A DNA stretch of 64,000 nt from Silene latifolia (Eukaryota > Streptophyta > Magnoliopsida > Caryophyllales > Caryophyllaceae), in the NCBI RefSeq assembly GCF_048544455.1, contig NC_133538.1, positions 38,007,469 through 38,071,468 of the forward strand, in the 5' to 3' direction. A program made the translations under genes and the position numbers. Each line of letters starts with the position of its first letter. Position 1 is the first letter of the stretch. Positions 46,718 to 56,472 of the stretch are shown here, piece by piece. Under the pieces are notes generated by a model that was not told where the DNA came from, ran no database searches, and was given only the letters and a program-made list of their open reading frames with translations.

Positions 46718-48604
46718 TCAATGGTCAAGAGCGGAGCAACTCAATGCTCCTAGTAACCTATCAAACATGTTAGCCCACAAACAAGAAAAGTGACAATAAT
46801 AGAAAGTCAAGACATACCAAGCATTCACGATGAGAACATATGCATATGACAAGTGATTCATTGAAGCATGTTCGAAAAACAATGCAATGTCACGATAAGA
46901 CTCCTTGAAAGAAGGGTTAGACTTGGTAAAAACCAAGTAATAGTGAAAGAACACAAGAGGTTCTTTAGGAATTAGAATGGGTGGCTCTTTCATGTAAACT
47001 AGGGGAGGTTCCTCTTTGTGCGGCAAAAGTTCAACAATCGTCATGTTCTCTACCCTCTTAACATTCTCTTTAAAATTCATACTCACTAACTTCTTAGCCA
47101 AAGAAGGGTCACAACCAACATCCTCAAGGACCACAACATTTTCGTTTTCTTCCAATTCCTCCGTGGGTGGATTCAAACGCCTTTGCGGTTGGCGAACGGG
47201 TTTGGTTTCTTCCTCCCCTAGATAAACATACTTCAAGTGACTTGGCAAGGGCTTTAACTCAACAATAGGAGCCTTAACTATTGAGGGAATAGGTCTCTCA
47301 TTTGGTAACTCTTCCAACAAAGAGGAAGAAATGAAACAAAAATCACGGACAGGGGTCTGAGCGCACGGTGCGCCCTGGTGGACTGGTTTGGGCGCACGGT
47401 GCACCTGGTCTGCTGCCCTGTTTCTTGTTTCGATTTCTTCCCATTCTTCCATGAATGGGGTTGCTTCTAAGTCTTGCAAATTACAAGACAAAGCATACCC
47501 AATATCCTCTCCAACCAAACCATTAGTTAAAGCAACATTTAATGTGTCAATTTTACACAATTCATACACGGTTTGAACAATTGGTTCAAAAATCTCAAGA
47601 AAACACAAAGAGGAGGTCTCGGTTGGGTATTTCATTGCTTCATGTATGCTATACTCAATCATTTCCCCTTCAAATTCCATTGTGAGGCGTCCACTAGATA
47701 CATCAATCTTGGTGTTGGAGGTTCTCATGAAAGGCCTTCCCAACAAAATGGGAGTGGAGCCTTTCTCGGGTTCCATTTCAATCACATAGAAGTCGGCGGG
47801 GAAAAGCATTTCCCCCACCTTCACCAAGACATCTTCCACAATTCCCTTAGGATAGATATTGGACCTATCGGCCAAAGAAATGACCGTACGAGTCGGTTTC
47901 AAAGGCCCTAACTTAAGAGACTCATAAAGGTAATTGGGCAAGACATTAATAGATGCACCTAAATCAAGCATAGCATGTTGACAATCCAAGTCTCCAATTT
48001 TACAAGGGATGGTGAACATGCCCGGATCACTACATTTTTGTGGCAAACGCTTCTGAAAAATTGTCGACACATGTTCACTAGCCCTTACCTTTTTCATGCT
48101 TTTTGCCTTATTGGTCCTTTTAGTAGTGCACAACTCTTTCAAAAATTTTGCATGCTTGGGCACACTACTAAGAAGATCAAGGAGAGGAATGTTTACCTCC
48201 ACTTTACGAAAGATATCATAAAGGCTTGAAGTCTTCTTGTCAATTATCCTTGTATCATTCAAAGCACTTGGAAATGGAGCTTGTGGCTCATATTCCGGAA
48301 GAGGTTCATGGATCCTCACTTGTTGGGGTGTAGATGGTTCCCCATGTTCCACTACCACTTCAATTTCATCTTTAACCACATCCTCCACTTCATGAACAAT
48401 AGGAGGTGGTCTTGTCTTCTTAGGAGCCTTGGGTGCCTCTACCAACTCTCTACCATTCCTCAAAGAGACCGCTTTTGCTTGTTCCTTGGTGGGTGGAGGA
48501 ATGGTGTGAGAAGGGAGACTCCCTCCTTGGGTGGGTTGAGAATTGAGTGTAGTGAGGATTTGACCAACTTGGGTCTCAAGGTTAACAAACCTAGAGTCGG
48601 TGAG
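46718..48604 (-). pseudogene. Athila protease and linker, continuing gag
   Basis: The same frame as gag, separated from it by stops at 48605 and 48842. It opens with a linker (QTLVGQI-like, SLPSHTIPPPTKEQAKAVSL, RNGRELVEAPKAPKK) and an acidic segment, then FKKVEVNIPLLDLLSSVPKHAKFLK-like text typical of Athila. The protease follows: FTIPCKIGDLDCQHAMLDLG, with the active-site DLGASINVLP, and TPILLGRPFMRTSNTKIDVS. After the protease the frame runs on for some 250 residues without any RT signature. Codons at 47361-47405 are made of two copies of the palindrome that also marks the LTRs. I count it as a broken polyprotein; the open stretch from 48463 is 581 residues. Confidence 0.85.
47361..47405. 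repeat. Two LTR-type palindromes inside the Athila coding region
   Basis: GCGCACGGTGCGCCC at 47361-47375 and GGGCGCACGGTGCACC at 47390-47405, about 30 bp apart, the same spacing as the pair in each LTR. They are in frame with the coding region. Confidence 0.9.
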
Positions 48605-49798
48605 TCAGTTTTGTTGAAGCACGGCATTTTGAAATTCCTTGATATTTTGTAGCAAGACTTGGCTTTCTTTTTGCATTGTCATTTGATTCATAGCAAGTGT
48701 TTTCATCATCTCTTCCAAGGAATTTTGGGATTGATTTTGATTTTGATTTGGTTTTTGAAATGAAGAGTTTGAAGCCCCTTTTTGATTTTGGTTTTGGTTT
48801 TGATTTTGGTTTCCACCCCAACCCATATTTGGATGAGATTTCTACCCTTCATTGTAAGTGTTGGAATAGGGGTCAAACTTCCTAAACCCAATAGCCTTCA
48901 CCGCTTCAATTTCCTCCTCCGTTTGCAAAGATGGACACCCATCGGTGGGATGAGTTGGGTCATTACAAAGACCACAAAATTTCACATGAGAAGCACTCCC
49001 ACCTCCTTTTGTAAGTTCCTTGACCAAATTGGTAAGAAAATCAACTTTCTTCTCCATATGATTGGAGCTTTGCCTTGAAGAGGATGTCCCACTTGTCTTC
49101 CTAATTCTCCTCCCAAAATTCCTAGAGCTTCCTACCAACCTTTCAATCAACTCATTTGCTTCTTGGACCGACATGTATTCAATTCCACCTTGGGTGGCGG
49201 CTTTAATCATCCTAGCATCATCCTCAAGTAGACCACCACAAAAGTTCAAGAGAAGGTCGTGGTCGGTATACCCATGGTATGGGCAACTAGCAAGAAGTTG
49301 TTTAAACCTCTCCCAATACTCATACAAGTTCTCCCCATCCATTTGTTCAACATTACTTATTTCTTTCTTCAATTGAGATGAGAGACTAGCGGGAAAATAC
49401 TTTTCTAAGAAAGCCCTCTTCATTTGATTCCAAGTGGTGATGCTCCCGGTAGGGAGATAATAAAGCCAATCATTGGCTGCGTCCTTGAGTGAGAAAGGAA
49501 AGGCCCTTAGTTGAAGTTGCTCATCGGTAACCCCATTTGGCTTCATGCTTGAGCAAACAACATGAAATTTGTTGAGATGCTTGTTGGGATCTTCCGTGCT
49601 AAGTCCATGAAATTGGGGCAATTGGTGAATGAGCCCGGACTTCAACTCAAAGGTAGCATTTTCCGCCAAGGCCGGAAAGGAGATACACAAGGGTACTTGT
49701 GTGAGATCTGGGGCGGTAAGTTCCTTAATGGCTCTAGGCCTTGGTGGGTTCTCTCTTTCACCATCTAGGTGTGGATTCCCGTCTTCACGATCACCCAT
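48605..49798 (-). pseudogene. Athila gag, interrupted by one in-frame stop
   Basis: Gag begins at 49798 (MGDREDGNPHLDGERENPPR) and has the Athila gag core: FHGLSTEDPNKHLNKFHVVC, AFPFSLKDAANDWLYYLPTG, SITTWNQMKRAFLEKYFPAS, ENLYEYWERFKQLLASCPYHG and a knuckle-like CGLCNDPTHPTDGCPSL near 48940. A TAG at 48842-48844 ends the first 318 residues. The same frame goes on to 48605 with an N/Q/K-rich linker (NQNQNQNQ...) encoded by a short tandem repeat. Apart from that stop no break is seen. Confidence 0.88.
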
Positions 49799-50146
49799 AA
49801 TGATTTGTATGGGTATGGGTTGTTCAAAAGGGATGTTGTTATCTTCTCTTTGGTCTTGTTGAAAACCGGGATCAATTTCTTCAATAACTGGGTTGTCTCT
49901 TCTAATACCTCCTCCTATTCAAGCAAGTGATCTTTGAATCTCCGGATTGAATGGAAAAAGTGGTTCCCTTGAATTCCTAGTATTGACCATAAACAACTCT
50001 ACACAAGAGCACACAATCAAAAAGTTCACACAAGTGATGAACAAGACACTAACAACAAGAAACAAAGAGTAACTAAAATAACTATTCTAAAACACAAATA
50101 ACACACTAGCAAAACCGTTACCTTCCCCGGCAACGGCGCCAAAATT
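49799..50146 (-). other. Athila leader and primer-binding site
   Basis: The primer-binding site lies at 50123-50141, five bases from the LTR. The leader between it and the gag ATG is about 320 bp and has no supported gene. Confidence 0.85.
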
Positions 50147-51705
50147 TGACACGCCTAAAATGTCGCACTAAAAGACGGCCAAATTAACAATTTATATACC
50201 ACTAAACACACTAATTAGCACTAATTATAAACTAGTAAAATAGCAAGCAAGGGATCGAACCCAAGAGAAGATGGGTTTTGCAATAGTTAAATTAAAAGAG
50301 TAATTAGAATAATTAAGACAAAGTAACAACAATTATATAAAAAGGGGGGGGTTTTGGGTTGAGTTCAATTGTAACAAAAGCAAGGAAATTCAAACAAGAG
50401 TGCAAAGCAAGTAATCAATCAAGAGTTTTAAAAGATGGAAATTAATCAATTTGAGAAAGACTTAACCCGACCCAAAGTTTGGCACTTTAGTTGACAAAAC
50501 TCTTCAATCAATCCTTCAATTATATATTATCACTCTATTGTGAAGATTAATCTTCTAAATCTCCTAAATAATGGCCAAATGACAAGGAAATCACACTTAA
50601 TCAAATAACCCAACTTATCAATTCTACCAAGTAGAAATCACATACATTGGTCAAATTAACAAGAAGATATGAGCACAAGAGATTCAATAGAGGTAATTAG
50701 ACACAATAAAATCACAATTAATGCCTAATTACAAGTTAATCATTTACTTGCTAATTAAGCCAAGAAGAAATCACATTCATTAGCATAATAACAAGGTGTT
50801 GCAAAGATGGAATTACAAGGAAATCACACTTAATAATCCCAACAACAATAAATTAAGGAACTTGATTAATTAAGCAACAAGGAAATCACACTTAATTACT
50901 CAATATAAACAAGGATTCCAAAATTCAAACAATAAACACAAAAAGATTAACAATGATAATGAAATTAAAAGAAGGATTAAAGAGTCTTACAACCAAAAGA
51001 TTAAACCTTGAGTCGGATTAAGATAGGAGATTAGTTCTCCATAATTAGATCTAAAACCCCAAATTAGATGATAATTCTTCAATTACAACTTGATTAACAA
51101 AATAAAGTCTAAAATAAAGCATAAGATAGTGAATCCCTAATGCATTCACCTATATATAGTCCTAGGTTAAAGAGGAAATGATGGGCTTAAGTTGGATGGA
51201 AGCCCGTAATCAAAACGCATAATACCTGTGTAAGGCGCACGGTGCGCCCTATAGCATAGGCGGGCGCACGGTGCGCCCAAAGTCTGCTGGACTGCATTTT
51301 CCAAAAAGTCATATCTCTCTCTTTACTTGGCCAAATGAGGCGTGTGACCTATCGTTGGAAAGCTAAAAACATAAGCTTTCACCTCCACTTGGCCTTGCAT
51401 CGATACGAGCTCTAGAACTCAAGATATACTCTTTTGAAGTCGATCCTTGTGCAAACGAAGCTTCAAATCTTCAATTGCTTCATCCTTTCACTTCTTCATA
51501 GCTAGTCTTCCTTCTTGCTTGTAGATGTTTGTATCATGGTAGACTTCAAGACATGTCTTTGCTTCCGGTCATTGCTCAAAACTCCATTATTACCCCGACA
51601 CTCGAAAAACGGCAATAGTGACGTAAATCATATAAAACCGCATCCCAATGTCGCTTTATTGTACTTAAAATATGCTAAATAGATAGTAGAAATACGAGCC
51701 TATTA
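50147..51705 (-). repeat. 5' LTR of the Athila element (right copy)
   Basis: 1559 bp. It ends TA where the left LTR ends CA, a one-base difference at the border. Palindromes lie at 51234-51249 and 51261-51278. Confidence 0.93.
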
Positions 51706-52294
51706 GTCCCCAAAGGTCGCATCGAATTAATTCAAATAAATCCGATGCACGCTTATTATTCGAAATAAAACTATCACGATGTTGTTTGGCCAAGTGACAA
51801 GCATCACAAACAATGTCTTTATTGCAAGATAAATTACTAAAAGAGGGAATAGTCTTGACCACTTTATCCGACGGATGCCCAAGACGCCTGTGCCAAAGGT
51901 CGAAACTCCCTTGTCCAGTCACCGTATGCACCGTCAATGGCCTCTCCCCCGCATGAATCCAAAACAGTCCGTCTCGTAGCTCACCGGCTCCAATCGTCTT
52001 CCTCGAGGAAGGGTCCTGAATGAGACATGTATTTTTAGTAAATTCAAAGGAGAAAGTATTTTCAATTGTTAGCTGGGAAACGGATATTAAATTGCATGTT
52101 AATGCAGGAACAAATAAAACGTTGCGGAGAGTAAGAAAATCATTGATATAGACCGAACCCATTACGGATGCCACAACTTGTTGACCGTTGGGAAGGCCAA
52201 CAGTGCGACCCGGAATTTGGATTTGATCCTCCAAACACGACAAAGTTCCAGTGACGTGGTTGGAAGCACCTGTATCAATAATCCATTCACACAT
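51706..52294 (-). pseudogene. Copia protease and integrase zinc region
   Basis: Starts with the protease motif CEWIIDTGASNHVTG near 52285, then the pre-integrase HHCC zone: FDLWHRRLGHPSDKVVKT and CDACHLAKQHRDSF. It is in the same frame as the gag upstream, with two stops (52526 and about 52494) in between. It is cut at 51705 by the Athila element and resumes at 43387. Confidence 0.88.
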
Positions 52295-53368
52295 ACCACT
52301 TAGACGATCCGTATCAAGCAGGGAATGAGCCGAGGGGTGTGTAATAACTTCATTTGCACGGACAGAAGGGTCCGAGCCCGCCTTGCTTGTGTTAGACCCA
52401 CCCGACGTCCCACTTTGAGCAGTACCCGGACCACGAGCTGCAGCACGAGCCCTGTAAACAAGGTATTCAGCAATAGTACGGGGCCTATCGCCTCACCAAT
52501 CAGGAAAACGCAGGGTCTTAAAGAATCATTTAGGCGCCTCATGTCCACGGGTTTCACAGTGCGCGCAAAACAGTTTAAGTTTATCAGTTCGCTCTTTGTC
52601 ACGAAGCACACGCCAATCGGTATTAGCAGAGGGAGTGGTGAAAATAGCAACATCAGAAGTATTGGGTTGAGTTTCAACACGCAAGCGTTCCTCTTGGAGA
52701 ACGAGATTGTAAGCACGAGTAAGGGAAGGCAAAGGATCCAACTGAAATTGTGAAGATCGGATATTACCGTAAAGGGTGGGATCAAGTCCCATGAAAAATT
52801 GGTGCAATCTTTCGTTGTCCTGTCGCTGCATGGCTTTGGCGCCGATGCCGCAAACGCATTTTCCACATTGGCAGGAAAAGGGTGGTTCATGTCGAGCAAG
52901 CGAATCCCAGAGAGTCTTAAGCTTCCCGAAATATGTAGTTACGTCCATTCCCTTGGCCTGCTTACAATTATTCAATTGTGTTTTGAGTCCGTGAATCATC
53001 GTGCCATCGATGACGGAGTATTGTTCTTTGATTTCGACCATAAACGGCAAATATTCGTCGGGGTAGGAAATATTTTCGAGCAAACTTGGATCAATCATGT
53101 TACGAATCCATTGAACAATTGTGCAATTAACAACTACCCAGTTGTCGAGTTCAAATTCGGTAGAGGGTTTCTTAATCGTCCCATCGACGAATCCAAACTT
53201 ACGGCGGGATTTAAGCGAGAAAGTCATTGATTTCTGCCAAGCGTCGTAATTGTCACGACGTAGAGTAACGTTTGAAATTTTTGCCCCCGGAACATCATGT
53301 GAACCGAGGTAATAAGGGCTAAGAGAGTCGATTTTTGGATGGTCATCGGAGGCATCATCTCCGGCCAT
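52295..53368 (-). pseudogene. Copia gag, ending at a stop in the zinc knuckle
   Basis: Begins MAGDDASDDHPKIDSLSPYY and has the copia gag (UBN2-like) core: LRRDNYDAWQKSMTFSLKSR, KFGFVDGTIKKP, and later MDVTTYFGKLKTLWDSL. A cysteine-rich FSCQCGKCVCG segment follows, then LHQFFMGLDPTLYGNIRSSQ. The terminal knuckle CAHCETRGHEAPK is broken by a TGA (52526-52528) exactly where its last cysteine should be. The frame continues at low quality to the protease at 52294. Confidence 0.88.
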
Positions 53369-53442
53369 GGCGGTAGGGTTGATGATTTTCGTGGTGAGAG
53401 ATTATTTTAGGGTATTTTGTGAGATAGGAATCCCTGATACCA

Positions 53443-53593
53443 TGTTAAGGAGATATGAGGGGAAATTGTGTATCATTAGGTATGCCAAAACAAGGCTTAA
53501 ATAGGTTATAAGCTAATAACAGAATCCCGTAAATAAGGCTAGAATAATGCTAATAAAGATTACAATCGCGTAAGTATAGTAACTTCCCTAATA
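53443..53593 (-). repeat. 5' LTR of the minus-strand copia element
   Basis: 151 bp, the partner of 40615-40765. The primer-binding site adjoins at 53431-53442. Confidence 0.95.
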
Positions 53594-53776
53594 GCATTAC
53601 AATTGATTCAGCTTAAGTTTTTATTTTCCTGCAGTTTAGTTCATGCAATTCGAGTTCAGTTCTATGTCGGATTTCGGTTCTGAGTTTATCATTTGTGACT
53701 CAAATGATGCGTGGTGCTCGGCCTGGGCTCACCAAGGTCGAGTGGTGGTCGCAACTAGGCTATTGAACTCTAATCG

Positions 53777-54738
53777 ATGCCGCTACAGCTAGAGTTCTAT
53801 GTCGGATTTTACACAACATGCTTTGGATTTAGAGAACCCTTCAAAGTTTTATGTGACGGAACTTTTGTTCACGATTTATCTCACAACAATCTTGTTCCTG
53901 ATAAATCCGTCTCTAGTGCTCTTGTTGCACCCGTTCATCTCTTTATTACAAAGTATGTGTTAATTTAATTGCAAGGCTGTCTTACACAACAAGTTTGTAT
54001 AGTGGTTTTATTTTAGGGTTTTTTGATAACTACTACCTTTGTATTACCATGTTTTAAGAACTACTACCAAAATAATTTTCGCTTAAAAACTACTACCAAT
54101 AAGTTTGAATTTTTTAAAAAACACTACCAAATCTCATCCAAACTCAATAAAACACAATCTCAACCATTTATTTTTGAATTTCCATCCTAAGTTGTTAATT
54201 TTATCCCTTAAACTAGTTAATTTGATGAAGTTTAAACAACTTTTTTACCTTAATTACGTTAGATAGGTGAATTAGATGAAGCTAATTTAAAGTGATTTTG
54301 CCCCAAAATGATTGGCAAACGGTAGTATTGGTAGTGTTAAAGGGATAAAGTTTACAACTTAAGATGGAAATTCAAAAATAAATGGTTAAAATTGTGTTTT
54401 ATTGGGTTTGGATGAGATTTGGTAGTGTTTTTAAAAAAAATCAAACTTAGAGGTAGTAGTTTTTAAACGAAAATTATTTTGGTAGTAGTTCTTAAAACCG
54501 TGTATTACAAAGGTAGTAGTTATCAAAAAACCCTTTATTTTATGACAGTCTTTTTACTTCAATGGGTCATGATTTGCACAATATTAGTGTAAAACAGTCT
54601 TATATGAGAATATCTGTTTGAATTGTGGTATTTGCTTTTTTTTTCATTGGGTTGTTAGGTGTGCTACTGCTGGAATATTTTGACGCTCTTATGGGGATCT
54701 GTAAATTCTGCCCGCCGCAATTTTCGACTTGCTAAGTT
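53777..54738 (+). pseudogene. UTP23-like gene fragment, two exons
   Basis: Exon 1 (to 53952) encodes FYTTCFGFREPFKVLCDGTF, followed by VHDLSHNNLVPDKSVSSALV and APVHLFITK. This is the N-terminal PIN-domain region of UTP23, a nucleolar factor of the small-subunit processome in 18S rRNA maturation. The donor GTATGT is at 53953 and an AG acceptor at 54657-54658; exon 2 begins with text coding KCATAG, where UTP23 has RCVTAE. After that similarity stops. The remaining PIN domain and C-terminus are not found downstream. A MITE lies in the intron. It lacks the basic start found in UTP23 (the frame starts MPLQLEFYVG). It could be a truncated duplicate or a transposon-captured fragment. Confidence 0.72.
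54016..54533. mobile_element. MULE-type MITE with long inverted repeats and 9-bp duplication
   Basis: Terminal inverted repeats start GGGTTTTTTGATAACTACTA and extend roughly 170 bp, covering blocks such as CCAAAATAATTTTCG and AACACTACCAAATCTCATCC. A perfect 9-bp target duplication, TTTATTTTA, flanks it (54007-54015 and 54534-54542), the Mutator signature. There is no coding capacity. The transcript would fold into one long hairpin. Confidence 0.95.
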
Positions 54739-56472
54739 AGTTTTTCGTGTTCTTTTTATGATTAATTATGCTGTTTGAGTTTATTTTTTGCGTGTTTGCA
54801 GATCGAATTGTAATGATTACCCGGGACCTACGGCTTCACAGGGACATTTCAAACAACTTGTATGCATTCACATCCAGTAAATTTTGAAAGGCACACTAGC
54901 ACAACTTCAAAAAAAGGAGCCTTTTACGGCGTTTCAAATGTAACAGCAACCGCAAATAGCAAAGTTATTTGCATCATTTTTAAAACGCCGCAAATAAATG
55001 GCTATTTGCGGACCAATATACAATACTCCAAAACTAATTACAAGGGCACTAAAATATACTTGGTAGTAACTATTTGTTGATAATGACTTCTATGTATCAT
55101 TTCAATACCATATTTGTGAAAATAATACTTCAGTAGCAAATTAAAAGATTTGAGAAGGGATTTACGATCAAGCGACAAGCAGCAACAGTGGATTCTACTT
55201 TGGATTAGCGAATATAAGCTTCAATATGGATAACTAGCCTGAGATCGAACCAATTTACAAGGATGAATTTAAAAACTTTTTAACTATAAAATACAAAATC
55301 TTGATCAACTGCACCTATTTGACCTGTAAGACAATCCAAAGAATAGCGTTGTGCACAAACAATTCCAAAGACAATCATGATCTCTCTTTATTGCTTAAAC
55401 AAAAAAATACAGAAATACATACGTTCAAATAGGGCAAAGGCAGCTTGAAACCAGCAAACCAGTAGACACCCCCAAATTAGCCATTCACACCATGACTTGT
55501 ACTAAAAACAGCATCACTGAAGTAAACCTAAAAAATCACCCATGTACAATAATATATTCATTAAACTAAAGTTAAAGTAAGACTCCTCATAACATATTGG
55601 AAAACACGAGACGAGGTGGACTAGTATGAAGAATAGTACCTCACAGATGCCACAAGAAAAAGAATAGGATAGTGAAGTGTATAAACATAAACCCTTGTCT
55701 TCACTTATTGAATGAACTGAGCACGTCTGAAAAATAAAGTGGTACCTGCATATTCATGAACCAAAAATTAACAAATGAAGATCTGATCAAGTCCCCAAAT
55801 ACTTCTTGTCTGGGAAACTTTTGATTGCATGTCTGCGTAAATTTTTCACAACTTAAAAGATTTTGACATGTTGACTGAAATAGATATACCACATCCAACA
55901 AATAATACTCGACAAAATCTTACACAAAGTTAGCATGCAGTGTTCCAAACTCAGAATGGTTGGGAAATCTTGTAACCAACTTCAGTGGAGACTGAGCAGA
56001 CCTAAATCAAACAAAAAAAAAGTGAAGAGGAAAGACGACATCTAATGATAGAAAGATAGCTAAGTGATGTACTAAATGGGCCATAAATTACTTCTTTTAA
56101 CAGCAGCAAAGACGACATCTAATGATAGAAAGATAGCTAAAAAACTCTATTGTTTCTCACTTCCATCAGTGATTGTTCGAACCCGCAATTGTAAAATGAC
56201 AGTTAGTTACTACACGAAATATAAATGATAGCAGGTGACCCCAAACCTTCAACTCTCACGCCCAAAATCAACAAAACAACAGATTGACTGCCCTACAGAG
56301 GTGCAGCTAGTAGATCAGAAGCAGCGAATTACCATGAACAATAACTTTGAGCTACAGCTCAAACGAACTTATATGACCAAATGGATTGTGTCTAATCTTA
56401 ACACTCGGTGAAATGGATTTCTGCAACAAGTTCAATAAAAATAAGTTAATTATCTCAGAGAGTGCTTCGGGG
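54739..56472. other. No gene recognised; possible CACTA-like terminus near 54894
   Basis: After the UTP23 fragment there is TTTGCAG at 54795-54801 and a short stretch of unknown coding potential. At 54894 CACTAGCACAACTTC, then AAAAAAAGGAGCCTTTTACGG, resembles a CACTA element end, with GCAAATAGC/GCTATTTGC inverted phrases after it; this is weak. From 55100 to 56470 I see only AT-rich text. A 33-bp phrase containing AAAGACGACATCTAATGATA is duplicated at about 56033 and 56109. A minus-strand frame at 55701-55901 has no recognisable domain. Confidence 0.35.

Larger units (their letters stand above)
43388..51705 (-). mobile_element. Athila-type gypsy element with gag-protease only, nested in copia
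   Basis: LTRs at 43388-44945 and 50147-51705 start TGACACGCCTAAAATGTCGC. The target duplication GTCCC is at 43383-43387 and 51706-51710. On the minus strand a primer-binding site TGGCGCCGTTGCCGGGGAA (reverse of 50123-50141) follows the right LTR; this is the classic Athila aspartate-tRNA site. One frame holds gag and protease (46718-49798) with two internal stops. From 46717 to the left LTR (about 1.8 kb) I see no RT, RNase H, integrase or env-like gene. At 8.3 kb it is shorter than full Athila elements, which I recall as exceeding 10 kb. The two LTRs differ at roughly 1% of sites by eye. Confidence 0.92.
40615..53593 (-). mobile_element. Ty1/copia retrotransposon with short LTRs, frameshifted, split by Athila
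   Basis: 151-bp LTRs at 40615-40765 and 53443-53593. A perfect target duplication, GCATT, is at 40610-40614 and 53594-53598. On the minus strand the element starts TATTAGGG and the LTR ends CCTTAACA. The primer-binding site (reverse of TCCCTGATACCA, 53431-53442) follows the right copy, which is therefore the 5' LTR. The purine tract (reverse of CCCTCCCTCAAGC) adjoins the left copy. Gene order gag, protease, integrase, RT, RNase H is that of copia. Stops and frameshifts kill it, and the Athila element cuts the integrase. The LTRs differ at about five of 151 positions by eye. Confidence 0.95.

Noticed and set aside
48605..48826. N/Q-rich frame in two registers (NQNQNQ and KPKSKPKSK)
   Set aside because: The NQ register is in frame with the Athila gag and is its linker; the other register is a shadow of the same repeat.
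55701..55901. 66-codon minus-strand frame between the UTP23 fragment and the LINE
   Set aside because: No domain, no homology I can recognise and no splice or promoter context; I leave it unassigned.
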